A stretch of DNA of 64,000 nucleotides from Stomoxys calcitrans (lineage: Eukaryota; Arthropoda; Insecta; Diptera; Muscidae), in NCBI RefSeq assembly GCF_963082655.1, contig NC_081553.1:23212197-23276196 (forward strand), written 5' to 3'. Shown here one piece after another: positions 9,811-19,735 of the stretch (its first letter is position 1; each line of letters begins with the position of its first letter). Made by a program: the position numbers and the translations under genes. The notes under the pieces are model-generated. The model was not told where the DNA came from. It saw nothing but the letters and a program-made list of their open reading frames with translations, and searched no databases.

Positions 9811-11107
9811 ACAAGTAAAAAGGCATTAAGTTCGGCCAGGTGGAATATTGGATACCCACCATCTCGGGTATGCAAATGCAAATTTTGCCAATGACCATTC
9901 CACCAAGGAACAGGGGCAAACTTCTCACATATCAATGAGTGCAGTCCGATTCAAGTTTAAGCTCAATGACAAGGGGCCTCCTTTTTATAGCCGAGTCCGA
10001 ACGGAGTGCCGCATTGCGACACCTCTTTGGAGAGAAGTTTTATATGGCATAGTACCTCACAAATGTTGCATTAGGAGGAGAAAACCACCGCTGAAAATTT
10101 TTTCTCGCCAGGATTTGAACCCAGACGTTCAGCGTCATAGGCGGACATGCTAACCTCTGCGCTACGGTGGCCTCCACCCATTCTCGGGTATATATATTTA
10201 AACCCCCTTTCGTCACAATCCGCTGAAAATTGGATAACTTATGAACTTCAGACCTTTAACCGGAATATCGGCCTATATGACAAGTATATCTGAATACAGT
10301 CCGATCTAAACCATACTTGATCAGATGTTGGGAAGCGTAAAACTACTCACTGTTTCAAATTTCAGCGAAATCGATTAAAAAATAAAGCTTTTATGGGCTT
10401 CAGAACCTTTATCGGGAGATCGGTCTGTATGGCAGCTATATCTAAATATAGTCCGATCAGAACCATATTAGGGACAGATGTCGGGAGACTTAAAACTACC
10501 CAAGGTTTCAAATTTCAGCGAAATCGGGTAATAATTATAGCTTTTATGGGCTTCAGACCCTAAATCGGGAGATCGATCTATACAGCAGCTATATCTAAAT
10601 ATAGTCCGATCCGAACCATATTTAGGATAAATGTCGGGAGACCTAAAACTATATAAAGCTTTTATGGGCTTCAGACCCTTTATCGGCAGATCGGTATATA
10701 TGGTAGCTCTATATAAAAATAGTCCGATCTGAACATTATTTGGGTCAGATATCAGGAGGCTTGCAGCAACTCACTGTTTCAAATTTCAGCGAAATCGGAT
10801 AAAAAATAAAACATTTATGGGCATTAAACCCTTTATCGGCAGATCGGTCAATATAGCAGCTATATCTAAATATGGTCCGATTTGGCCCCTTCAAGAACTT
10901 AACCAACGTGTATCAAAACGACGTATCTGTGCCAGCTCAATATCTCAATTTTTGAAGGTGATTTTGTAGAGTGATTGCAACAGACGGTCCGCACACGGAC
11001 ATCGTTAAATCGTCTTAGAATTTTACGACGATCCGAAATATACATACTTTGTAGGGTCGGAATTTGATATTTCGATGTGCTGCAAATAGAATGACTAAAT
11101 GAATATA
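9811..11107 (-). mobile_element. HINE (sub-family 1), split by a SINE, 5' end lost
   Basis: In reverse orientation it begins with the HINE terminus AAGTAAAAAGGCATTAAG, a degraded GTTCGGCC palindrome and GATACCCACC, then continues after the SINE (9872-10181) with CTCGGGTATATA and about five monomers of roughly 150 bp. The reversed GTCY tract lies near 10980-11000. The expected CCCCCATCC...GGGTATAAAA end is missing because the sequence passes into LINE DNA at about 11108. Confidence 0.85.
9872..10181 (-). mobile_element. SINE1 (tRNA-derived), full length, 10-bp target duplication
   Basis: On the minus strand it starts GTGGAGGCCACCGTAGCGCA, contains an A box (AGCGCAGAGGTTAGCATG) and a B box (GGGTTCAAATCC), then the SINE1 body (TTTTCAGCGGTGGTTT ... 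CGAGTCC) and a tail of ATTTGCAAATTTGCAT type. It is flanked by TCTCGGGTAT at 9862-9871 and 10182-10191. Removing it restores the HINE terminus. A and B boxes are the internal RNA polymerase III promoter, so this is a transcribed retroposon family and not a tRNA gene. Confidence 0.92.
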
Positions 11108-11520
11108 CAAACAGATCGCAGTCACTGGGCTCTCAATGAAAACTCTCAGGCCCACTCTGTCCTCTAGCTTTGATCCATCCGTGTAACATGATCTTCCAAA
11201 TGGCAATACTAGGGTTCCGTCAATCCAAGACTGTGCCGATGGCAGCAGTGCCTCGCACTCGACTTCAAGGTTCATCTCAGCTATCCGACCGTAAACCTCT
11301 TCCCTTCCTTCCAGGTTTCCTATCGTCAGCTCGATTATTCCGCGATGGTCCCATCCCATCCTCATCCTCAATCCATTCTCCCATCGCCTTAAGTCACATA
11401 GCCACAGTGGCTGCCTCACACTTCATCTGTATGTCAATGGATCGGATATCTAGAATAGTCTCCAGTGCCCTAGTGGGCGTGGTCCTTATCGCTCCGCCTA
11501 TGCCAAGACAACATGTTCTC
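11108..11520 (-). pseudogene. RNase-H-type LINE fragment: linker and start of RNase H
   Basis: Minus-strand translation gives RTCCLGIGGAIRTTPTRALE then TILDIRSIDIQMKCEAATVA, a linker conserved between RT and RNase H in R1/I/jockey-group LINEs. Further on, GRSCYTDGSKLEDRVGLRVF carries the start of RNase H with its TDGSK strand. Frameshifts and stops break the frame. It lies downstream, in the element's own direction, of the RT fragment at 12060-12965. The two are probably halves of one element, separated by family B DNA and a SINE. Confidence 0.8.
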
Positions 11521-11783
11521 TAAACCTGATACTTGGCTGAACCGATTTTCTTAAAATGTTCATAGATTGTGTACGTTTGTCTGGAAGGAAACATAGGCTA
11601 TATAATTTTTTGATATCGGGTGGAGGTGGACCCTCCCCTTTACCGCCGAAACGCCACCCATATCTGAAAGTGGTCCAATGGGCACAATAAGGGTATCAAA
11701 TGAAAGTTATTGGAGACCAGAAATCGAATATGGTATTAACATTTGGGTCCAAGTACCCAGCGGGCCAACGCCACCCAATCCGA
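11521..11783. repeat. Family B repeat fragment
   Basis: It shares long stretches with 16935-19345: CTGGAAGGAAACATAGGCTA, TTTTTTGATATCG, 'CCTCCCCCTTAC', GTATCAAATGAAAG and 'ACCCAGCGGGCC'. It is non-coding. It sits inside the broken LINE between linker and RT pieces. I do not recognise the family. Confidence 0.6.
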
Positions 11784-12002
11784 TTCCGATTCAAGTTTAA
11801 ACTCAATGATAAGGGATCTTTTTTTATAGCCGAGTCCGAACGGCGTCCCGCAGTGCTACACCTTTTTGGGAAAATTTTTTATATGATCATGCTTGGCATT
11901 GTACCTCGCAAATGTTGCCAAAATTAAGAGGGGATAAACACTGCTTTGTCCGATGTTCTCGCCAAGATTCGAACGCGTTCAGCGTCATAGGCTACAATGG
12001 CA
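11784..12002 (-). mobile_element. SINE1, partial
   Basis: On the minus strand, a SINE1 body and part of the head: GACGCTGAACGC then TTCGAATCTTGGCGAGAAC, and the CGGACTCGGCTATAAAA block. The A-box end (about 25 bases) and the tail are missing. It adjoins family B on its tail side. Confidence 0.8.
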
Positions 12003-12059
12003 CGAATTCGATATCAGCATTCAGGGCGAAGTGTCTACACCCTAAAAAAATATTAGAGA

Positions 12060-12965
12060 GTTAAAGAAGGCGCAGAGGAGAGGGCCCGATTCGGCTAGTA
12101 TGCCATATGCAAGAGCATTTCGGCCCTTCTGTACACCTCGTTCGGATCCTTACATCGTCTGGTTCAAATCCCTCCTCAGTCAGCATCCGTAATAGGTCAT
12201 TTATGGTGGTCACCCATAAGAGTGGCGATAAAATGCCACCCTGTGGCGTGCCCTGTGCCACTTTCTCCCTTATATTTATGTCATGGAACACACAATTTAT
12301 CCACCTGTTCCTTAGCATATTGTTTATCAAGTCTCTAAGAACCGCGTCCACCCGGTACTGGTCTAAGGATAGGATCAGTGTGTCGGTCCGCACATTGTTC
12401 AAAACCCCCACGATGTCAATGCATACCGCCGGTGTGTACGTTTTAGCATCGAAGGATTCTTCTATTTTATGCACAACCTCGGGCAGGGCAGTCTCCACCG
12501 ACCTTCCCCTGTCATAGGCATGCTGTTTGTATTTGAGCAGTTCTCTGGATGTCCTACATGGTGTCCACAATACGTTCCATGGTTTTAAGTAGAAAGGACG
12601 TAAGGCTTATGGGTCTGTAGGACTTTGGTATCGCATAACTTGCCTTGCCGGGCTTGGTTATAAACACCACCCTTGCCTCCTGCCAGGCTTTCAGAGTATA
12701 TGCAAATCCTAGGCACGCTGTAAAAATTTTGGCCTGATGGGGCGCCAAATAGCCTGCCTCTTTTTATAGTAACGCCGGAAATATTCCATCAGGTCCGGGT
12801 GACTTAAATGGTTTGAAGCTCCTCAAGAATTCCCACACCATAAATTCCCTAATTATAAACTCTCGATCTATGTCATTATTCCAAGATTCCGGTGTCTCCG
12901 TGAGTCCCTACGTATCCTGGAGAAAATGGGTTTTCATTAAAAGCCTCAACATGTCCTCCGTTTTC
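12060..12965 (-). pseudogene. R1/LOA-group LINE reverse transcriptase fragment
   Basis: Minus-strand frames give FLRSFKPFKSPGPDGIFPAL, WQEARVVFITKPGKASY, SYRPISLTSFLLKTMERIVD, the 'YDRGRSVETALPEVVHKIE' block, AVCIDIVGVLNNVRTDTLI (first Asp block) and REKVAQGTPQGGILSPLLW. This is the fingers and palm of a LINE RT. The frame shifts once near 12555, and the protein loses homology directly after the position where YADD should stand (the FEPDD region, about 12130), so the active site is gone. The GTPQGG motif, SFLLKT and linkage to an RNase H piece fit R1/LOA/I-type LINEs. Non-functional. Confidence 0.88.
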
Positions 12966-14756
12966 TCTGCTCTCAAATCGGACAATTCAAATATTCAAAA
13001 TTTCAATTCAATAGATTAGTTTATATAAGAGCTACACATATATATGTCAGTTTTTAACCCAATTTGGACGGTACTTGGCACTAATCTCTCGATTAGTCTT
13101 CTGAGATCTCTGAAACTTAAATTTTTTCCGGAATTGGTAGAAATCTACATAAAGTACATATTAAATCTTCATTTTAATTCACTTATGTAAATTGATAGCA
13201 ATTCTAGGTGGTTTCGATGAATTAGCGAACGAATCGGGCGACAATATACTAGTGTTTATAACATATTACTTTGAAAATGTTGACAACAAAATACCACTAC
13301 CACCTTCTTTAAACACATACCAATCAAACGTCATTAGGCCTTAGCAATATTATTATGGCAACATAATGTCTCTTCAGCATAAAATATGTCATACACATAT
13401 GTTTCAGAAACATTGCTCAATTAAAATGCGTCGCATATAGTATACATGTTGCTAGCAACTCTTACAACATCACCAGCAGCTGAATCTGCAAATGTTTATA
13501 TGTTTTCTCAGCATCCTTGGAGAGTACATAACCTTACCTAACTGAGTTGTAAAAACGTAGAATCTGCATACCTTCATTCATGCAGGCTGGCCGACTGACT
13601 GACTGCCCCGGCTGAATGTAAGCCGAACAATTTTAATTGTATTATCAAACGTAGCTGTTTTGCTCTCTTTCTCTCTTACTCTCCGACACCCTCTCCCCTT
13701 ATCCCTAGGTGTTGGCTGCCACTGTTGATATTTATGGAGTGGTTGGTGGCCTATGTTGGGTGATTACCATCATATTACTGCGTTTCCTACATCTGCTCGA
13801 CGGTTCTACAAGGAAGGCAGGGTGGAGAGTGGCGCAGGATTTTATGCCACTGCCGGCTATTTTTTCTGCTGGCACATAACAAATAGGCGAAGAGTTCGGG
13901 CAGTCGTTTTTATCAGTATTTCAAATAGAATATTAGAATATTTATTTATTTACCGCCAGTTCGTTTCGCTTCATTTTTTCCATTTTGGAAATTAATGCGT
14001 TGATGAACGGAGTGATTGGTATGCGGTGAAATTTATGACCACTTCAAATTTATGGTCAATGGCCTGATTTGAAAATTATGTTAGAATTTATTATTCGCAT
14101 TTAGTATTTTCTCATCTGCTTTGGATTTTTAATTTTTAGTGGTGGGCTTGATGTTGCAGCAGACTGCTATCATACAGACCACTGACACAGTTTCATTACA
14201 AAAGAGATTTTTTCACACACAGAAACAAATACTAACACAAATGAATATGAAATACATTTTGGCTGCTAATCAATCAATCAGTCAAGCCAGCCTGCCTGCC
14301 ATCACATGAAGTTTATGGACAGTTCAAAGTTACACTTCAAATGAATGGTACTTGGGGGTCAATTGAAAAATTAAAATTTCAGTGCAATCCATTGTGGTGG
14401 AAATTTGTGGTTTTTTCCTCTAAATAATAATGCATTGGTAAGAGATTAATGTGGGAAATGGTTTCGGGATAACACATTTGGGATAATTCTAATTGGAAAT
14501 GTATTAAGTAAGAGGGAAATTATTTTATAGTTCTACACTTGGCATGTCGATTTAATGCGGAAACCTGAACATTAGGAATATTTTTGGAGCTCTGTAATTC
14601 AGTCTTCTGTGGCATGTGGTAATTTTACTCTGAGCTGAGCAGATGTAAATGACGACGCTTGTCCTGCAAAATCCATCACTTAAAAACTCTTGGAAATTGT
14701 TATGAGAATGATTTAATTGTTATGGAAAACTGATGGCATAACGATTGGCTTATGAA
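12966..14756. other. Low-copy DNA without recognisable genes
   Basis: A+T-rich, with no HINE monomer or conserved frame. There is a short pyrimidine-rich CTCTCTTTCTCTC tract near 13660-13690. The 80-aa frame at 13753-13995 has no family resemblance that I can see. Confidence 0.5.
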
Positions 14757-15560
14757 AGGTTAGGTTTTGAGTGGCAGTGTTCCATCAGACTCAGATAGAC
14801 GTTTTTGTCTATTGTAATACCACATGAACAGAAGAAGGAAGATGACTTCTTGTTCCTTCCGTTGAACCATCCACATCGCTTTAAAAAGCTCAACAACTTG
14901 CCAATGCTCATATACGCTAAATCAGACAGGTTCTCATTTCCTTGAGAAGTGGCCTTGTCCTGAAAACTTAGCCTCATGTCGCTAGAGGCATACCCACAGA
15001 TTCTAGCTTCCCTGGAATGTGTAAGGTTGTTCCTAGTCTCGCAGGCTCGTCCGTTTTACAATTATCTGACATATCTCTGTGACCCGGCAACCAGAACAGA
15101 AAAATTTTAAACTGTTCAGACATCTCGTTAAGAGATCTGCAAAAGTCGAGGGCGATTTTCGTGTTCAGAAACACGTTCCCCAGATATTAAGGCCAATCTT
15201 CGTTATGATATGACTGCAAGGATCTCCGCTTGATACATCTTTTCGATACGACCAGTTCTAGATCTTTGGAGCCCACCTAGTCGACTAGTTTGGAACCATC
15301 TGCATAAAAAACAAAACAGGTGAATTTTGAACTGTTCAGACATCTCGTTAAGAGATCTGCAAGAGTCGAGGGCGATTTTTGGGCTCAGAAACACGTTCTG
15401 CAGGGATTTATTTACTGCCTGGCTATCTGCTTTGCACCTTTTCGATATGACCAGTACTTTAGAACCCACCTGGTCGTCTAGTTTGGAATCATTCGCATAA
15501 AAGTCTATGTAACTTCTATTACCAGCGATATCGTTGTTCCAATCGGATCTATCAGGAATA
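14757..15560 (-). pseudogene. RNase-H-type LINE 3' end with partly duplicated RNase H region
   Basis: Minus-strand coding remains: YANDSKLDDQVGSK, NVFLSPKIALDSCRSLNEMS (first copy, about 15320-15540), then again NVFLNTKIALDFCRSLNEMS followed by FLFWLPGHRDMSDNCKTDEP (about 15000-15190). The latter is the C-terminal part of LINE RNase H (PGH, N-C-x-ADE-type block). Downstream, NLSDLAYMSIGKLLSFLKRC resembles the protein C-terminus. The 3' UTR ends at 14757 in the reversed GGTATTACAATAGAC...CTGCCACTC...CCTAACC segment. Multiple frameshifts. The same RNase H segment appears twice, about 215 bp apart. Confidence 0.82.
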
Positions 15561-15571
15561 GTGGCACATTA

Positions 15572-16934
15572 TTATACCCACCACCGTAGAATAGGGGGTA
15601 TATTCATTTAGTCATTCCGTTTGCAACACATCGAAATATGATCTTCCGACCCCACAAAGCATATATGTTTCGGATCGTCGTAAAATTCTAAGACGATTTA
15701 ACCATGCCCGTGTGTCTGTCCGTCCGTCTGTTGTAATCACTCTAGAGGCTTTAAAAATTGAGATATTGAGCTGAAATTTGGCACAGATACGTTTTTTTGA
15801 TGCACGTTGGTTAAGTTCTTGAACATGCCAAATCGGACCATATTTGGATATAGCTGCTATATAGACCGATCTCCCGATAAAGGGTCTAATGCCCATAAAA
15901 GCTTCATCTTTCATGCGATTTTGCTGAATTAAACGATTAAATAGTGAGTAGTTTTAGGCTTCCCAACATTTGACTCAAATATGGTTCAGATCGGACTATA
16001 TTTAGATATAGCTACCATATAGACCGATCTCCCGATAAAGGGTCTGAAGCCCATAAAAGTTTTATTTATTACACGATTTCTCTGAAATTTGCAACAGTGA
16101 GTTATTTTAGGCCTCCCGACATCTGACCTAAATATGGATTACATCGGTCCATATTTTTAGGTATAGCTGCCATATAGACCGATCTCCCAATAAAGGGTCT
16201 GAAGGCCATAAAAGCTTTATTTATTATCCGATATCGCTGAAATTTAAAACAGTGGCTTATCTTAAGCCTCCCGATATCTGAACCAAATGCAATTCAGATC
16301 GGACTATATTCAGATATAGCTGCCATATAGACCGATCTCCCGATAAAGGCCATAAAAGCTGTACTTGTTATCCATTTCGCTGAAATTTGGAATAGTGCGC
16401 AGTTTTAAGCCTCCCAACATTCGACCCAAATATGGTATAGATCGGACTATATTTAGATATCGCTGGTATATAAACCGATCTGCCGATAAAGGGTCTGAAG
16501 CCCATAAAAGCTTTAGTTTTTAACTGATTTTGCTAAAATTTGAAACAGTGAGTTATTTTTAACCTCCTGACTCCCGACCTAAATATGGTTCAGATCGGTC
16601 TATATTGCAGCTATATCTAAATATAATATGACATATATCATATCTGGGTCAGAGAGGCTTAAAAACAACTCACTGTTTCCAATTTCAGCGAAATCGGGTA
16701 ATAAATTAATCTTTTTTGGGTTTCAGACACTAAATCGGCAGATCGGCCTTCATGGCAGCTATATCTATACATAGTTCGATCTGAACCATATTTGGGGCGG
16801 ATGTCTGGAGACTTACAACAACTCACTGTTTCAAATTTCAGCGAAATCGGGTAATAAATGCACCTTTTCCGGGCTTCAGACTCTTAACCGGCAGATCGGT
16901 CTACATGGCAGCTATATCTTAATATAGTCCGATC
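15572..16934 (+). mobile_element. HINE (sub-family 1), 5' end intact, 3' end interrupted by family B DNA
   Basis: Starts TTATACCCACCACCGTAG and GGGGGTATATTCATTTAGTC, then the GTCY tract (about 15707-15732) and GCTGAAATTTGGCACAGATA. About eight monomers of roughly 150 bp follow. After about 16550 the monomers switch to the reverse orientation (CAGCGAAATCGGGTAATAAA, then AGATCGGTCTACATGGCAGC), so two elements in opposite orientation may be fused here. It stops at about 16934, where family B begins. Confidence 0.8.
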
Positions 16935-17765
16935 TGAACACTATTTGAGTTAGTTTGTTTGTTTGTCGGTATGTTTGTTTGTTCCGTATATATTGTGTAG
17001 GTTGGTCTGGAAGGAAACAAAGGCTATGTAATTTTTTGATATCGCAAGGGGGGCGGCCCTTCCCCCTTACCCCAAAAGTACTACCCATAAATAAAAGTGG
17101 ACCGATCGGGACAATATGGGATTCAAATGAAAGGTATTCAAGAGTAGAGTACGAATTTCATAATAAAAGTTGGATCCAAGTATCTGGGGCCGCCCCAGCC
17201 CCAAAAACCCCACTAAAATAGGTTTATTTGACGATCATGACAATATGGGACTCAAATGAAAGGTATTCGGGAGAAGATTACGAATATGGTTAGGAAGTAG
17301 GAATAGGCTTTAAAATTTATTGATAACGGAAGCAGGGGGACCCTCCACCGTTACCCGAAAAACACCACTCAAAATAAAAAGTGGACCGATAAGGACAATA
17401 TGGGTATCAAATGAAAAGTATGCGGGAGTAGATAACGTATCTGGCACACAAATTCATGTCGAAGTATAGCGCGTCATCCCACCCCCACATAAATGCCCAA
17501 AATGGGCACATTACCCAATCACTGATATATATGGTCGGGTTGTTCCTTCCGTATAGACTGAAAAAGGGCCGAACCGATTTTCTCGAAATGTTCGTATATT
17601 GTGTGGGTTGGTCTGGAATGAAAGATAAGCTATATAATTTTTCGATATCGTAAGGGGGACGGACCCTCCCCCTTATGCCAAAAACACAACCCAAAATCAA
17701 AAGTTGACCGATCGGGACAATATAGGTATCAAATGAAAGGTGTTGGGGAGTAGAATACAAATATG
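16935..17765. repeat. Family B repeat array
   Basis: Three or four diverged units share GGTTGGTCTGGAAGGAAAC, 'TTTTTGATATCG', GGGGACGGACCCTCCCCCTT-like G/C blocks, AGTGGACCGATCGGGACAAT, 'ATATGGGTATCAAATGAAAG' and GGGAGTAGA(A/T)TACGAAT. Unit length is about 220-240 bp. No termini or coding capacity are recognised. The same family is at 11521-11783 and 18085-19345. It may be the interior of another non-autonomous element. Confidence 0.6.
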
Positions 17766-18071
17766 GTGGAGGCCACCGTTGTGCAGAGGTTAGCACGTCC
17801 GCCTATGACGCTGAACGCCTGGGTTCGAATCATGGCGAGACTATCAGAAAAAAATTTCAGCGGTGGTTTTCCCCTCCTAATGCTGGCAACATTTGTGAGG
17901 TACTATGCCATGTATAACTCTCCCCAAAGAGGTTTCGCACTGCGGCGCGCCGTTCGGACTCGGCTATAAAAAGGAGGCCCCTTATCATTGAGCTTAAACT
18001 TGAATCGGACTGCACTCATTGATATGTGAGAAGGTTCAGTGGAAGGTTCATGGGCAAAATTTGCAAATTTT
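17766..18071 (+). mobile_element. SINE1, full length, 13-bp target duplication
   Basis: 306 bp flanked by GAATACAAATATG at 17753-17765 and 18072-18084. Starts GTGGAGGCCACCG. The A box is slightly altered (TGTGCAGAGGTTAGCACG), the B box is perfect (GGTTCGAATC), and the body and GCAAAATTTGCAAATTT tail are present. It is inserted in a family B unit. This is the best copy for defining the element's two ends. Confidence 0.93.
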
Positions 18072-18084
18072 GAATACAAATATG

Positions 18085-18520
18085 ATATTAAAATTTAAGT
18101 CTAGGTACCCATCGGGCCGCCCCAACCTGAAAACTTCCCCAAATAGACATATTGGACATTCATTTCAATATGGGGCTCAAATGAAAGATATTCGGGAGTA
18201 GATTTCGAATCTGGCATACAAAATCAGGTCGAAATATAGGAGGTCACGCCACTCTTCAAAAACGCCATTAGACCCATTATGACTATATGATACTTGGCTA
18301 AACCGATTTTCTTAAATTTCTTAGTATGTTTGTTTGGAAGGAAACATAGGCATAACCCCAAATACCCCCAAATGGGCATATTAACTGACCATGGCTATAT
18401 GGGACTCAAATGAAAGTTATTAGGGAGTAGATTACGAATATGACATAGAAATTTGCGTTCAAGAGGCGCTTCTCCTCCTAAAGATACGTCAAATGGGTTA
18501 TTTGATCCATTATGACAATA
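18085..18520. repeat. Family B repeat, continued
   Basis: It continues the interrupted unit after the SINE (CATCGGGCCGCCCCAACC, ATGGGGCTCAAATGAAAGAT, GGGAGTAGATT). It contains the ACTTGGCTAAACCGATTTTC sentence also found at 11530 and about 17570. Confidence 0.6.
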
Positions 18521-18522
18521 TT

Positions 18523-18752
18523 TTTTCAGCGGTGGTTATCCCCTCACCAAATGCTGGCAACATTTGTGAGTATTTCAGCCAAGTACAACTTCTCAACCAA
18601 GAGGTGTCACTTTTCAGCGACACGCCGTTTGGACTCGGCATAAAACCGGAGGTCCCCTTATCATTGAGCTTATCATTTGAAACGGGCAGCACTCAATTGA
18701 TATTGTGAGAAGTTAATTTCCCTCTAATTTGTTCCGCAATGGGATGTTTGGG
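18523..18752 (+). mobile_element. SINE1, headless fragment
   Basis: Begins at TTTCAGCGGTGGTTATCCCC, so the tRNA-like head with A and B boxes is missing. It continues through GGACTCGGCATAAAA and ATTGAGCTT to a degraded tail near 18752. A 5'-truncated retroposed copy. Confidence 0.78.
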
Positions 18753-18920
18753 AAACATTAAAGCACATGACAATATGGGACTCAAATGATAGGTATTTGA
18801 GAGTAGAAAACGAATTTGATATCCAATTTTGGAGCCAAGTGTTTTGGGTTAAGCCCTAAAGCACTCTCCAAACTGAACTTCTTTTCCGTTGGGAATAAAG
18901 AACGAATGTGATATATATTG
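18753..18920. repeat. Family B repeat fragment
   Basis: Contains CATGACAATATGGGACTCAA, 'ATGATAGGTATTTGAGAGTAG' in part, and GGAGCCAAGTGTTTTGGG, all family B words. It ends at the mariner terminus fragment. Confidence 0.5.
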
Positions 18921-18937
18921 GGTTGCCCAGGTATATA

Positions 18938-19165
18938 TTGGGTTGCCAAAAGTAATTGCGGATATAGTCGGCGTTGACAAATTTTTTTCACAGCTTGTGA
19001 CTCTGTAATTGCATTCTTTCTTCTGTCAGTTATCAGCTGTTACTTTTAGTTTGCTTTAGAAAAAAAATGTAAAAAAGTATATTTGATTAAAGTTCATTCT
19101 AAGTTTTATTAAAAATGCATTTACTTTCTTTCAAAAAATCCGCAATTACTTTTTGGGCAACCCAA
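18938..19165 (+). mobile_element. mariner-derived MITE, 228 bp
   Basis: Starts TTGGGTTGCCAAAAGTAATT and ends AATTACTTTTTGGGCAACCC plus AA, with TA on each side (18936-18937, 19166-19167). The interior (GTCGGCGTTGACAAATTTTT, CAGTTATCAGCTGTTACTTT, CATTCTAAGTTTTATTA) equals the two ends of the longer copy at 47007-47562 with the coding part removed. A further TATATTGGGTTGCCCAG fragment at 18914-18930 lies just outside. Confidence 0.92.
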
Positions 19166-19167
19166 TA

Positions 19168-19345
19168 TTTCCAGCGCAAAGAGCCGGTGGCCGCCCCAGC
19201 CCCAAAACAACATGGCGATATGGGACTCAAATTAAAGGGATTTGGAAGTGCAGCACGAGGTTGATTTCCATATTTGAGTCGAAATGTCTGAGGTGCCATC
19301 CCTCCCCTAAAAAGCATTTCTCATTACCCTAATTTTTAAAAACAC
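19168..19345. repeat. Family B repeat fragment
   Basis: Contains GTGGCCGCCCCAGCCCCAAA and ATATGGGACTCAAATTAAAG, and ends with CCATCCCTCCCC-type DNA. Probably the continuation of the unit in which the mariner MITE sits. Confidence 0.5.
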
Positions 19346-19352
19346 CAGAAAC

Positions 19353-19545
19353 CGAGAAGGGTCAAACTTCTGACACACCAATGAGCGCTTTCCGATTCAA
19401 GTTTAAACTCAATGATGAAGGACCTTTTTTATAGCCGTATCCGAACGGTGTTCCGCAGTGCGACACCTCTTTGGGGAACATTTTTTTTAAAATGACCATG
19501 CATGGCATTGTACCTCGCGAATGTCGCCACCGCTGTGCCAATTAC
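19353..19545 (-). mobile_element. SINE1, partial body
   Basis: Minus strand: CAGCGGTGGCGACATTCGCG, the CGG(A)TACGGCTATAAAA block and TTGAGTTTAAACTTGAATCG, ending in TTGACCC. The tRNA head is absent. It directly adjoins a HINE 3' end. Confidence 0.75.
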
Positions 19546-19735
19546 GGCCTAAATCAGTCTATAACCTGATTTATCACCCCTATAAACCGGTCTCCTGATT
19601 ATCCTTGTTCGGTTTCTAGAAGCTTTAATGTATGTATGTGGAACAAAATTATGCCCTTCAACTAAATTTAGCAGAATTCTGTTGATGGGTTCTCAGGATC
19701 CCGCCCGGCCGAACTTAACGCCTTTTCACTTGTTG
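19546..19735 (+). mobile_element. HINE 3' end
   Basis: About one degenerate monomer (AGTCTATAACCTGATTTATC...) and the terminal block CCCGCCCGGCCGAACTTAAC then GCCTTTTCACTTGTT at 19735. It could be the displaced end of the HINE that starts at 15572, separated by 2.6 kb of later insertions, but the join cannot be proven. Confidence 0.65.

Noticed and set aside
17770..17845. Candidate tRNA genes at this and similar sites (A and B boxes)
   Set aside because: The tRNA-like segments do not give a credible cloverleaf, recur at about ten places with the same long body, and have target duplications. They are SINE heads.
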